Assembly: GCA_035294305.1 (NCBI GenBank)
Contig: DATGLD010000026.1
Coordinates: 77,430 to 141,429 of the forward strand
Reading direction: 5' to 3'
DNA length: 64,000 nt
Source: DASRBN01 sp035294305
GTDB lineage: Bacteria > Chloroflexota > Ktedonobacteria > Ktedonobacterales > Ktedonobacteraceae
The position numbers were made by a program, and so were the translations under genes. Below the pieces are notes generated by a model, which was given only the letters and a program-made list of their open reading frames with translations, had not been told where the DNA came from and did no database searches. How positions within the stretch are numbered: position 1 is the stretch's first letter; each line of letters opens with the position of its first letter. Positions 48,080 through 57,231 of this stretch are shown here, in pieces.

Positions 48080-49327
48080 CTATGCCTGGCGCAGCCCTCG
48101 AATTGCTGGCGAGGCAAGGCACATTATTCCCATCAACAGGCAGAGCAGCACCGCCGTCGCAAATGCGAACGGCACGCCGAGCGTCCCCAGCAGCACGCCG
48201 CCGACCATGCCGCCGAGCGGATAGCCGGCCACATTCAGCGCCCCGCGAGCGCCGAAGATCTGCCCGCGCACCTGCTCGGGAACCAGGCGCTGCGCGATCG
48301 ATTGTTCTACCACATAATAGGGCGCAGCCGCCAGTCCCGCCAGGCCGATTACAACAAGGGCAAGAGAAAGTGCATGAATAACGATCAGCGGAGCAAGTGC
48401 CAGGCCGCTGAGCAGCAGAATCGCGGCCAGCGTGATACCCTGGCGACGACTCTTTGTCCAGCGCTGGCTGATCAAGGCCAGCGAGAGCAATGAGCCAGCG
48501 CTGAACGCAGTCATTAACAGCCCATAGCCCGCCGAACCCGCGCCCAGCGTCTTCTGGCTATACACCGGAATGGCGACCTCGGTCAGTCCCTGCATGAAGA
48601 GGAAGAGCAGCGTCAATGTAGAGAGCAAGAAGACCGTTTTCATACGGAAAAGCGTGCCGAAGCCGAAGAGGTTTCCAGCTCGTTTACCCGCCCCTACCCC
48701 TTCATCCTGAGTATGGGAGCGCTCTATACGAGGAAGCGCCAGCACCATCGCGCCCATTAAGAGGAAGGACAGGGCATCGATAAGCAGCACGAGCGGCGCT
48801 CCCGTGAAAATGATCAGGAAGCCCGCGATGGCCGGGCCGATCAGCGTCGAGAAATCCCAGCTGATCGCGGCAAGCGAATTGGCGCGTTCAAGTTCGCCAT
48901 CGGGTACGATTTTAGGAACGACGATGTTCAGACCTACGCTAGAGGCTGGCGAAAGCACGCCGGAGCATAGGGCCAACGCATAGACCATCCAGAGGTGTAA
49001 AGCGCCCGTCAGGTAGAGCAAAGGAATGGCCGCAATGATGCAGGCGCGCCCAAAATTATCCACCGCCATAATGGTGCGGGGCTGGTAGCGATCCAGCAGG
49101 CTGCCCATCAACGGGCTGGCAACGACCGCGGGAAGCTGGAAGCAAAGCACGATCAGACCGATAGCGATACCCGAGCCGGTCAACTGCAAGACGAACCAGA
49201 TCAGCGCCACCACAGTCAGTTGATCACCCACACGCGAAAACATCAGCCCCAGCCATAAACGCAAGAACGCCGGGCGATACAGCGGCGAGCGAACCCGCTC
49301 CTGCTGCGCGGAAAGTAGCTTGCTCAT
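48080..49327 (-). CDS. MFS exporter regulated by the adjacent ArsR-type protein
   Basis: 415-residue MFS exporter of the MFS_3/EntS-like group: FLRLWLGLMFSRVGDQLTVV, VASPLMGSLLDRYQPRTIMA (A-motif loop) and LAAISWDFSTLIGPAIAGFL are typical. Twelve hydrophobic segments. Its ATG overlaps the stop of the upstream regulator gene (ATGA), so both are made from one mRNA. The substrate is presumably what the regulator senses. Confidence 0.9.
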   Translation of the reverse strand: MSKLLSAQQERVRSPLYRPAFLRLWLGLMFSRVGDQLTVVALIWFVLQLTGSGIAIGLIVLCFQLPAVVASPLMGSLLDRYQPRTIMAVDNFGRACIIAAIPLLYLTGALHLWMVYALALCSGVLSPASSVGLNIVVPKIVPDGELERANSLAAISWDFSTLIGPAIAGFLIIFTGAPLVLLIDALSFLLMGAMVLALPRIERSHTQDEGVGAGKRAGNLFGFGTLFRMKTVFLLSTLTLLFLFMQGLTEVAIPVYSQKTLGAGSAGYGLLMTAFSAGSLLSLALISQRWTKSRRQGITLAAILLLSGLALAPLIVIHALSLALVVIGLAGLAAAPYYVVEQSIAQRLVPEQVRGQIFGARGALNVAGYPLGGMVGGVLLGTLGVPFAFATAVLLCLLMGIMCLASPAIRGLRQA

Positions 49328-50403
49328 GGATGCTCCCCTTTTTTGATATACTCGCTCAACAATCCCCCTACACTCTCCAGTACCTCGCTGCGCAGGCTAT
49401 AGCGGTAATCGCTCATACGCATGCGAACGAGGCCGGCCTGGCGCAGGGCCGTCAGGTGGTGCTGCATGGTCGTTTTTGGGACACCAAACTCATCGGCGAT
49501 TTCTTGCAACGTATAACTGCCCGTCGCCAGCCGCTTCAGCACGCGTAGGCGGCGTTCGTCGGCCAGCGCCTTGACAAGACGCACCAGCCGCGCCGGGGGC
49601 GTCTCGCTATCGGCAGTAATACTCTCATCGGCGACGGGATAACAGAAGATGCGCGTGCCCGCTCGCTCACCAGAAGTACTCCAGGGACGCAGGATATAGG
49701 AAGGAATGAGTACGACGCGCCGTATGCCCGGCTCCGGGAGGTATTCCCACCCGGTAGCCACCTCGATCAATTGTTCCGCCGGCATGCTCGCCTGCAAAGC
49801 GCGCTTGGCCTCGGCATCTCGCGTCAGAATAGGCAAGATTTGCGGCTCCTGCTTCTGAAAGACCTCGTCGTACCAGCGCCGCAGGATGTCTACCAGCAGG
49901 CGCTTCGTGGCCTCAATATCGAGCGCGAGCAGCCAGCGCAACGTTCTTTGCCAGCCGGCATCATTGGGGAACGACGTTTTGAGCAACTGTTTTTGCGCGC
50001 CAGCGTCTCCCTGCGCCGCCTGGAAGATGATATCGGGCGGCGTAACGCGGCGATGTTCGCGCACATAATATCCCAGCAAGTGCAGGCGTATTTCGAGCGC
50101 ATCAGTCTGCTCAAGGAAGTCAAGAAAGGTAGGAACGTCTCGCGGCTCCGGGCAGTCGTACACCAGGCTGAGTAGATGCTCCCACACCTGGTTGGTACGA
50201 AAATTGAACTGCTCGATGGTTGCCAGGAGGTCGGGCGAGGCCTGTTGACCCACACTGTCAAACCAGACCGGCCCTGCTTCATAGCTGGCCCGCCTTGCCT
50301 CATCGCTCAGCACATACAGCGTCATCAGGCATTCATGGGCCACGCTGACCTCGATTTCGGCGGCCAGGGAAGAATGCTCGCCAATTCTACTCTGTCCGGG
50401 CAT
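49324..50403 (-). CDS. ArsR/SmtB-type winged-helix regulator with large sensor domain
   Basis: 359 residues. The DNA-binding domain is C-terminal: VKALADERRLRVLKRLATGS, YTLQEIADEFGVPKTTMQHH and LTALRQAGLVRMRMSDYRYS form a winged helix. About 270 residues before it form a sensor region (DUF5937-like). ATG 50403 follows GAGGAGA. It sits first in an operon with an MFS exporter and directly downstream of a 25-bp-arm palindrome, which is probably its operator. Confidence 0.88.
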   Translation of the reverse strand: MPGQSRIGEHSSLAAEIEVSVAHECLMTLYVLSDEARRASYEAGPVWFDSVGQQASPDLLATIEQFNFRTNQVWEHLLSLVYDCPEPRDVPTFLDFLEQTDALEIRLHLLGYYVREHRRVTPPDIIFQAAQGDAGAQKQLLKTSFPNDAGWQRTLRWLLALDIEATKRLLVDILRRWYDEVFQKQEPQILPILTRDAEAKRALQASMPAEQLIEVATGWEYLPEPGIRRVVLIPSYILRPWSTSGERAGTRIFCYPVADESITADSETPPARLVRLVKALADERRLRVLKRLATGSYTLQEIADEFGVPKTTMQHHLTALRQAGLVRMRMSDYRYSLRSEVLESVGGLLSEYIKKGEHP

Positions 50404-50419
50404 ACAATTTCTCCTCAAT

Positions 50420-50475
50420 AAACGACTATACTCATATCAAATGAAATTTTTCATTTGATATGAGTATAGTCGTTT
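50420..50475. promoter_or_regulatory. 25-bp-arm palindrome upstream of the ArsR-type regulator
   Basis: Arms 50420-50444 and 50451-50475 are exact inverse complements, 6-nt centre AATTTT, AT-rich with CATATCAAATGA/TCATTTGATATG. It ends 17 bp before the regulator ATG and next to its ribosome-binding site. Probable autoregulatory operator; as RNA it would be a strong hairpin. Confidence 0.7.
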
Positions 50476-50508
50476 GAAAAGCGTTTGTCAAGAGGAAGAT
50501 TCGGTATT

Positions 50509-51004
50509 TCACGTTCCCTTCGCGAAGGGCTTGCCTGGGGCGAGCAAGATCAGCGCCATCGCTCCCAGTAAAAGACCCGCGCCAGGCAGACCGAAAGGAC
50601 CAAATTCCTCATGAAAGAGCATCCACGCGAGTATAGCTGCTGTTAAAGGCTCACACATGGTGACAATACTTGCCACCGTCGCGGATACCGAACGAATGCC
50701 AACCTGAAAGAGGATATAGCCAAGAGCGGTGGGAACAGGCCTGGGAGAATGCGATCATACTTCCCATGAGCATTATTACTCCCAGATCAAGACGCTTAAT
50801 GTGAAAGAGGCTGCGCCCAAGACGCATCCAACATGCGAGAAAAAACAGAGGTGTTGCGATAGCCAGGCGTAAAAAACTCAACGATAGAGCATTGGTCACA
50901 CCAGAGGTATACAGTGTCTGGTTCGCAATGCCAACCGTGCCCCAGGAAACCGAGGCGCAAACAATGAGCAAGAAGTCACGACGAGATGTATCTTGAGAGA
51001 ACAT
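50509..51004 (-). pseudogene. EamA/DMT transporter gene with internal deletion
   Basis: Intact EamA exporters have about 300 residues and ten helices. Here the first three helices (FLLIVCASVSWGTVGIANQT, SLSFLRLAIATPLFFLAC, LGVIMLMGSMIAFSQ) are joined near 50740, out of frame, to the last helices (ALGYILFQVGIRSVSATVAS, SIVTMCEPLTAAILAWMLFH, GLLLGAMALILLAPGKPF). About 130 codons are missing. GAAAGGATAGG before the ATG is intact. Confidence 0.85.
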
Positions 51005-51486
51005 GAACCTATCCTTTCCTCAGATGCACATGCAGAAACGTTGAAACAATGCAAAGAGGGCAGGATGAGCATACGAACAAACACACAAACTATTCTAAAG
51101 TGTGCGTTAGAAAGAGGATAAAGTCATTCTCCCTGCCCCAGCGAAGGGCAATGGGAGGAGGAGAACAATGAAGAGGTGAACCTGAAAATACCAGACCAGT
51201 CATCGTAAATTTATCCTTGTCTATAACAAACTGGAAGCATTCCGCTTCTCCTCTCTCAGTATAACAGTGAGGAGGGGAGAATTGTCAAGTTTGAGGGGCC
51301 TGATGACAGGGTAATTGAGAAGTCCAGTAGGGACGAGCCACTGTCCCTACTGAATTTTTCCAACCGCATCGGGGAATCCGTTCGTGTCATTCTGAGCGCA
51401 GCGAAGAATCCCCCGGCGGTCGCAGGCTCCTCTCGTCCTGGAGACCCCTGAATAATCACGAAAACGGATTGAAGGTCACGGATGAT
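51005..51486. other. Gap with dispersed repeats
   Basis: No gene. Holds a GTAGGGAC...CTGTCCCTAC element (51327-51351) and a CTGAGCGCAGCGAAG repeat (51385-51410). The rest looks like decayed sequence. Confidence 0.5.
51385..51410 (+). repeat. Dispersed repeat, CTGAGCGCAGCGAAG core (copy 3)
   Basis: TGTCATT, core, AATC, identical to the first copy at 966-991 over 26 bp and in the same orientation. Confidence 0.7.
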
Positions 51487-53553
51487 TTAATGCTGAAATG
51501 GCCCCGCTATGCGCCTCACAATAATTTTCACCTGGTGCGATTCGTACATTGAATCCGCAAGGCTCAAAATGTCAGATGCGCTTATCCAGGGCAGGTAGAG
51601 AGAGGCTTTGCTCCCCTGCGGCGTATTGCCCCACAGGATCATAAGTTCGTCAGGCACCTGGGCCTGGGCAGGTCTTGCCTGAATCTCGAACGGATGTGGC
51701 ATCCGGCGGGAATCAATAGCGCCAGGATTCGGACCATCGACCCATGCGATGTTACGCTGTGCCAGCTTATCAGATGTCGACGACGAGGCGCCTGCCGGTA
51801 TCGGCGTATCGTCGAAGCGAATTTCCGCGATCAAGCACTGGTGCGGCGCTCTCGTAATCACCTGGTTAAGCGAGTAGAGTTGAATACCGCTCCAGGGACC
51901 GTCCCAGTTGCCTGCCGGCGGTGTTAGCGGCAGAAATGCCTGCTGTGGCTGGTTGATATCGAGCCAGCACCCAAAAAATGTATCCACCTCAACGCCAGGA
52001 TTAACGTTGATAGTTTGTACATTTGGCGCGTCGTTCTGGCTGCTCATATTTACCTGGCTGGTCAGGTTGACCCGCGGCGTAGCGAAACAGGGAATCGTGA
52101 CGTACTCCGGCGTCCCATGCTGGTCGTTCTGAACACCGAGCAATGGAATCTTGTGTCCATTCAATGTGCCATCCGAGGCAAACCTGTAGGTTGTTTGCTC
52201 GTTGAAATTCGACACCGTCGATTGGGCCTGGAACAGGCGGAAAAAGACACGTACAGCCTGGGCCTTAGCTCCTGGCGTTTTCCCTTTCAGTCGCACCCGT
52301 GCCACAGCAAAGTTGAAAACGAAATTGCCTTGATTGTCCTGCTGGAGAAATTCGAGGGCAGAGGCATCCTCGTCCTGGGTTAGCCCATCGAAAGAATCGC
52401 CCGCTACATTTCCGTTGTTCTGCGTCAGATTCTGGATAACAGTAGCGATAAAGTTGGGAGCTTCAGCAGGGTCGGAACTGATGCTCGCGCCAAAGCGGGA
52501 GACGGTTTGATTGGGCGGAACTGCCACTTTGAAGAATCGCAGATCAAAACTCAACCACGACGGCTGGGTAGGGTTTTGCGGATCGACATCCACAAAGTAA
52601 GGGTTCTCGCCCTTTACCAGCTCGATATTGGCTGAGGCTGTTCGAGTAACCTGACCCACCGTGATGCTGGCATTCAGCGTGATAACCGCGGCCTGGTCCA
52701 GTTGCAGAGGCGTGAATGCGCCATCCCCATTAAATGTGACGGTATACGGGTAAAGGAAACGCTGGGTTACCAGCTGCAGCGTTGGGTCTTCAGCGATGAT
52801 AGGCAGCGGGCCTAACTGATTGACCTGCGGAAGATTCGCGCCGATAGACGCCAGTTGGGCGCCGGTCAATGATGGATTCAAATTTGGGTCGAGCGTTGCG
52901 GTGATAGTTGGCGCAGGATTTGGGTTCGGATTGTTGAGATCGCCCGGCAGCACGAAGCCCAGTTCTTTGCCTGAGAAACCATCAAGCGCCACCCAGAATG
53001 CCCCGGAGAACGTGGCTGTACCGGGTAATTGAAGGTCAACCTCGTCCTGCGCATACGTGCTTTTTTCCAGGATCAGTTCGCAATCTTGCGTCACCGGAGC
53101 ATACTGGCAGTCAGCAGACGGAGCCGGGCAACTCGAAGCGCTATCCGGCTTCACCACGGCGCATATGTAGTAGCTGAAAGAGAAGCCACCAGGAGGTGAG
53201 GCCTGATTCGTGCCGAGGAAGTTATCGGAAGCATCAAAGTAAACGCGGGTCAGATTACCGCAATTGACGTCGCAGGGATCACAAACTTCGGGGTTTTGTT
53301 TATCCACCCTTGGGTCCACAATCATTTCGGCTATCTCATGGCTGATCACCATAGCATAAACATCGGACAAGTCCTGCAGGGTCAAATTCTGCGCGTACAC
53401 ACCTGCCACGATATATGGAATATTTGCCAGGCCATGATAGCCACCGTTACCACCGACTTCATTAGCCTTCAACCCTTGCGGGCTGATGACATAGATGCAC
53501 GAGTTCGAGGGCAGGTGATTCTGTTTGGCCATGTCATTTACCCAGCCCTGCAA
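51487..53553 (-). CDS. Large protein with HEIAE peptidase-like region, unknown function; 5' end uncertain
   Basis: 688 or more residues, not recognised. The first 150 resemble a peptidase-like region: SNSCIYVISPQGL, YGG-free GGNGGYHGLANIPYIVAGVY, then DVYAMVISHEIAEMIVDPRV with HEIAE at about 72 (a HE motif lacking the second His of HExxH) and a cysteine cluster CDPCDVNC. Beta-rich segments follow (TFSGAFWVALDGFSGKELGF, WLSFDLRFFKVAVPPNQTVS). The frame stays open upstream to 53640 (SCLITYTANVPSGSYTDG), with no ribosome-binding site before any start, so the gene may have lost its beginning. No signal peptide is visible. Confidence 0.65.
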   Translation of the reverse strand: MQGWVNDMAKQNHLPSNSCIYVISPQGLKANEVGGNGGYHGLANIPYIVAGVYAQNLTLQDLSDVYAMVISHEIAEMIVDPRVDKQNPEVCDPCDVNCGNLTRVYFDASDNFLGTNQASPPGGFSFSYYICAVVKPDSASSCPAPSADCQYAPVTQDCELILEKSTYAQDEVDLQLPGTATFSGAFWVALDGFSGKELGFVLPGDLNNPNPNPAPTITATLDPNLNPSLTGAQLASIGANLPQVNQLGPLPIIAEDPTLQLVTQRFLYPYTVTFNGDGAFTPLQLDQAAVITLNASITVGQVTRTASANIELVKGENPYFVDVDPQNPTQPSWLSFDLRFFKVAVPPNQTVSRFGASISSDPAEAPNFIATVIQNLTQNNGNVAGDSFDGLTQDEDASALEFLQQDNQGNFVFNFAVARVRLKGKTPGAKAQAVRVFFRLFQAQSTVSNFNEQTTYRFASDGTLNGHKIPLLGVQNDQHGTPEYVTIPCFATPRVNLTSQVNMSSQNDAPNVQTINVNPGVEVDTFFGCWLDINQPQQAFLPLTPPAGNWDGPWSGIQLYSLNQVITRAPHQCLIAEIRFDDTPIPAGASSSTSDKLAQRNIAWVDGPNPGAIDSRRMPHPFEIQARPAQAQVPDELMILWGNTPQGSKASLYLPWISASDILSLADSMYESHQVKIIVRRIAGPFQH

Positions 53554-54143
53554 ATCCCCATCGGTATAGGAGCCACTCGGGACATTTGCCGTATAAGTGA
53601 TGAGGCATGACCGACTACAAGCGGAAAGTACTGTTAAAGTCTCAAGGCTTTAATGTCAATACGACATAGCTCACTTTTTTTGTGCATGGGTTTTCACGAA
53701 CATTTTCTCTGGTGGGGGTTAGATGTATGAGACCGCCTCGTAACATAATGGGCAAAGATGGGCAATGATCCGTGGATGGGGTGACCAGTATCCATTGACA
53801 CCGATGCGGTCTCCATGCTATCATCTGGCTGATGAGTAAAAGATATCTGTTCCCCTCGGGCGGTGTAAAACCGCTTTTGACCGCGTAAGCCCGGCACAGA
53901 TCGTGCTTACGTGGCCGTTTGTGAATAGCGCCCTTCTCGCGCGCAACGCTGATCGCGTTGGTGCCAGGGTGTGCGTTGCCTTCACTCAGCCTCGTATTGA
54001 TTGGACCGCACCTCGGTCACCGGGCTCCTTTTCCTTTCTTTCTTGCAGAAATACGTCAAACGAAAGGATGTTTTCATGTCCAACACCACCTTCATCCGCC
54101 GGAAAATTGAGCCTGTTTACCAGAGAGAAAGCGACCAGCATAC
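53554..54143. other. Gap with hairpins and an upstream ORF
   Basis: First 85 bp may encode the lost N-terminus of the preceding gene. Hairpins CGTAAGC/GCTTACG (53884-53890, 53905-53911) and CAACGC/GCGTTG (53944-53949, 53955-53960) follow. An ORF from ATG 54076 with AAAGGA upstream overlaps the start of the MFS remnant in another frame. Confidence 0.45.
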
Positions 54144-55091
54144 ATGGACACAAAAGTCATTCCACAACAGCGTGTTTCCCTTTGGCGCAATCGTGACTAT
54201 CTTTTGCCTTGGCTCGGCCAGGCCGTCTCCTCGCTCGGCACAAGTTGCACGCAGTTCGCGTTTCCGCTGCTCATTGTGGGACTGACACGTTCGATCGCTG
54301 CTGCCGGGCTAGCGTATAGCCTGGGACAGCTTCCCTGCGTTCTCCTGAGCCTCCCCGCCGGGGCACTGGTGGATCGCTGGTCGCGCAAACGCGTGATGAT
54401 CATCTGTACCTTCTGCTTGATGGTGTGTGTGGCGAGTATTCCCCTGGCACTGTTGCTGACCGGCGGACTGCTGCGTCTGCTGCTCCTCTACGCCATCGCC
54501 TTTGGCCTGGGAGCTATTTCGCTGTTCGACGAGCTGGTCGAATTGGCAGCACGGGCCTGGGTCGTGCCAAAGAGCCAGCTCCCCACAGCAGTCGCACAGA
54601 ACGAGGTGATCGTCGGCTCCTGCGCGCTTGTCGGACCCGCGCTGGCTAGCTTGCTCATAAGCATCAGCAGGCTTCTCCCGTTCATCACCGACGCGCTTTC
54701 CTCTCTGATCTTGCTTGTCTCATTGTTCTTCATACGCTCGCCCATGCAAGACGAACGGAGGGCGGAGCGTCACCACCTGCTCGTAGAAGTGCGCGAGGGA
54801 CTCGCCTGGCTGTGGGAGCATCAGGTCGTGTGCTCGATTCTCCTGATTTCCAGCTATATCAACCTCACCATAACAGTTAGTGTGCTGCTCGTCCTGGACA
54901 TTGTGCAACAGCAGCATATCCCGTCGGTACTCTACGGCCTGATCGTCGCGGCTGGCGGCGTCGGGAACCTCCTTGGCGCGGCGCTCTGCCCGCCTTTGCG
55001 GCGGCGCATACGCTTTGGCCTCACGCTTTGCTGTGCTCTGCGCTGCCCCATTTCGAGCAGGAACTTGCCGCGGATGGCGTGGAAGAGATGA
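54144..55091 (+). pseudogene. DHA3-type MFS exporter, C-terminally truncated
   Basis: The first 290 residues are a good DHA3 exporter: SLWRNRDYLLPWLGQAVSSL, LPAGALVDRWSRKRVMIICT and LFDELVELAARAWVVPKSQL, related to the exporter at 8273. Homology stops after CPPLRRRIRFGLTL near 55030, at about eight helices; the remaining 20 residues are out of character and come from the antisense of a sigma-factor fragment. About 110 residues are missing. Probably inactive. Confidence 0.8.
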
Positions 55092-55118
55092 TAGTTATTC
55101 AACTCGCCTTCGAGGGCG
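55044..55118 (-). pseudogene. Fragment of an ECF sigma factor gene
   Basis: Reads NALEGELNNYHLFHAIRGKF-LLEMGQ, the pattern of the C-terminal tail of RpoE-like ECF sigma factors (L-x-x-Y-x-x-x-H-A-x-R-x-x-L-L-x-x-x-G). Only about 25 codons remain, fused tail-on to the broken MFS gene. Recognition is from the pattern only. Confidence 0.45.
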
Positions 55119-55196
55119 TTCACCTCCATTATTAACGACAAATGGAGGTTACAGCAAATCGGCATTTTTGGGGTCAATTTGTAGGTGAGGATGAAC

Positions 55197-55904
55197 TTAT
55201 TCGCCCCCGCTCCCCGACTCATCCAGTCGCGCCGGATTATCCACCTGATTCAGGCGATTCCAGAGGACATAACCGGTATGTTTCTTAGGCACGTAGTAAT
55301 GATCCTCGTCAGCAACCATATTCGCTGTGGCTACAAACTCGCCTCGCTCCAGGTGCATCAGGTCGATATATGTCGCCCCTTGTTCAAGCCGCTCTCCCAG
55401 CGGAATGATTTCGATATTGCGCAGTTCGTCGTCGGTCAGATCGGCCAGTTTGCCATACAGTTCCTTGATATCGCTAGCGCGCAGCCCGATGTCGGTCGGC
55501 TCCGAGCGCAGCCCATAGTTCGCGCCCGCGAAGTCATCGGGTCGCAGATCGTTTTCAAAGTCATCGGTCTGGGCAGGATGACCCGTCGGCTGGCGCTGTG
55601 CCTTTTCGTGCATGCGGGTATTCTTGCGTCCGCTGGAAGCGTTCGAATCGCTGCCCGAGCGCCGCTCGCCCTCTTCCATCATGACCTCGGATTGCTCTCT
55701 ATTCGTTGTCGCCTCCGGGTGCATCACGCGCTTAGAAGGGACTCTGGATTTCTGCGGCAACTTGTTCGGATTCTCATGTTCGCGCGCCTGCTCTTCGTAG
55801 GTTTCTTGTTTCTTATATGTCCCGGTCGTAATCGGCGTGCTTTTATCTGGATTATTGCGGCCACGGCGTTCTTCAGCCGGTCGTTGTTGATGTCTTTTGG
55901 GCAT
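55197..55904 (-). CDS. Charged protein with disordered N-terminus, unknown function
   Basis: 235 residues, not recognised. Residues 1-120 are hydrophilic and disordered (HQQRPAEERRGRNNPDKSTP, EEGERRSGSDSNASSGRKN). A compact domain follows: LRASDIKELYGKLADLTDDE, LRNIEIIPLGERLEQGATYI, DLMHLERGEFVATANMVADE, and a tail similar to surface or spore-associated small domains, ending acidic. No membrane segment. It lies alone on the minus strand between the MFS remnant and gcvT. Confidence 0.7.
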   Translation of the reverse strand: MPKRHQQRPAEERRGRNNPDKSTPITTGTYKKQETYEEQAREHENPNKLPQKSRVPSKRVMHPEATTNREQSEVMMEEGERRSGSDSNASSGRKNTRMHEKAQRQPTGHPAQTDDFENDLRPDDFAGANYGLRSEPTDIGLRASDIKELYGKLADLTDDELRNIEIIPLGERLEQGATYIDLMHLERGEFVATANMVADEDHYYVPKKHTGYVLWNRLNQVDNPARLDESGSGGE

Positions 55905-56008
55905 GATTCTTTCTGCTCTTTTAAAGTAATTCTTCTTGTTGATAATTTACCTGCGCCTGATAAATGGTACGTTCAGCAGGGGAAAACGTGTCAGCGAGGT
56001 CGCTCTCA

Positions 56009-56037
56009 TTGTCGTTCACCCTAAAATCTGGTATAGT
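56009..56037 (+). promoter_or_regulatory. Promoter of the glycine cleavage operon
   Basis: TTGTCG (56009-56014), 17 nt, TATAGT (56032-56037); start near 56044, about 40 nt before gcvT. The leader is too short for a glycine riboswitch and none was seen. Confidence 0.55.
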
Positions 56038-56085
56038 GAAAAGGCATAAACGTCCCTACCCATCATCACACTGGAGTGAACGACC

Positions 56086-57210
56086 ATGACAGCACACGAC
56101 ACAGCAGCGGCCTCAACCAGCCTGAAACGAACCCCGCTCTATGATGAACACCGCACGCTGGGCGCGCGCATTGTAGAGTTCAGCGGCTTCGAGATGCCCG
56201 TTCAATATACCAGCATTCTCGAAGAACACCGCGCGGTGCGCACACATGCTGGCCTTTTCGATGTCAGTCACATGGGCGAATTCAAAGTCGAAGGCCCAGG
56301 CGCGCTTGCGTTTTTGCAGCACCTCGTTCCCAACGATGTTTCCCGCCTCGCCATTCACCAGGCGCTCTACACGCAACTCTGCCTGCCCAATGGCGGCACC
56401 ATCGACGACCTGATTATTTATCACCTTGCCGAAAACCACTACATGCTGGTCGTCAACGCGGGCAGCATCGACAAAGACTTCGCCTGGGTGCAGGAGCAGG
56501 CGAAAAATTTCAATGTCCAGGTTGTCAATCAATCGGACACCACCGCTCTGCTCGCCTTACAAGGTCCCGAGGCCCAGTCCATCTTACAGCCCCTGACCGG
56601 AGTGGATCTTGCCGGCATTCGCTACTACCATTTCGAGCCGGGTCTCGTCGATGGTATCAACTGCATCATCTCGCGCACCGGCTATACAGGTGAAGATGGT
56701 TTCGAGCTCTACTGCTCGCCGGTGGATGTTGTCAAACTGTGGCGAGACTTACTGGCGGCAGGAAAAGAGAAGGGACTGCTGCCTGCCGGACTGGGAGCGC
56801 GCGATACGCTGCGCCTGGAAGCGGGTTATTGCCTGTATGGTCACGAGCTAGATGAGCAGACCAACCCGCTCGAGGCCGGCCTGGGTTGGACGGTTAAACT
56901 CAACAAGGGCGATTTCATCGGCCACGACGCGCTGCTGAAAGTCAAAGAAGAAGGTCTCAGGCGCAAGCTGATCGGCATCGAGATGATCGAACGCGGCATC
57001 CCCCGCGGCGGCTACGCGATTTACGACAATGACCGCCAGATCGGCACGCTGACCAGCGGCGCGCCCAGCCCAACCCTGAACAAAAATATCGGCATGGGTT
57101 ATGTCGATGCAGCGTATGCAGCCGTTGGCAAACCCGTTCAGATCGACATCCGCGGAAAACGTACGGCGGCGCAGATTGTGGCGCTGCCATTTTATAAACG
57201 CAAGAAATAA
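56086..57210 (+). CDS. gcvT: Glycine cleavage T protein (aminomethyltransferase)
   Basis: 374 residues. Transfers the aminomethyl carbon of glycine from lipoyl-H protein to tetrahydrofolate, releasing ammonia. Family stretches: FEMPVQYTSILEEHRAVRTH, AGLFDVSHMGEFKVEGP, RTGYTGEDGFELYC and GLGARDTLRLEAGYCLYGHE, followed by the C-terminal GCV_T_C barrel (GHDALLKVKEEGLRRKLIGI). First gene of a complete four-gene glycine cleavage set; gcvH begins 21 bp downstream. Confidence 0.97.
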   Translation: MTAHDTAAASTSLKRTPLYDEHRTLGARIVEFSGFEMPVQYTSILEEHRAVRTHAGLFDVSHMGEFKVEGPGALAFLQHLVPNDVSRLAIHQALYTQLCLPNGGTIDDLIIYHLAENHYMLVVNAGSIDKDFAWVQEQAKNFNVQVVNQSDTTALLALQGPEAQSILQPLTGVDLAGIRYYHFEPGLVDGINCIISRTGYTGEDGFELYCSPVDVVKLWRDLLAAGKEKGLLPAGLGARDTLRLEAGYCLYGHELDEQTNPLEAGLGWTVKLNKGDFIGHDALLKVKEEGLRRKLIGIEMIERGIPRGGYAIYDNDRQIGTLTSGAPSPTLNKNIGMGYVDAAYAAVGKPVQIDIRGKRTAAQIVALPFYKRKK

Positions 57211-57231
57211 ACGAAAGGAAGACTCGTATTT

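Noticed and set aside
55905..56085. Glycine riboswitch upstream of gcvT
   Set aside because: The gap is short, has a promoter close to gcvT, and shows none of the conserved aptamer pattern.
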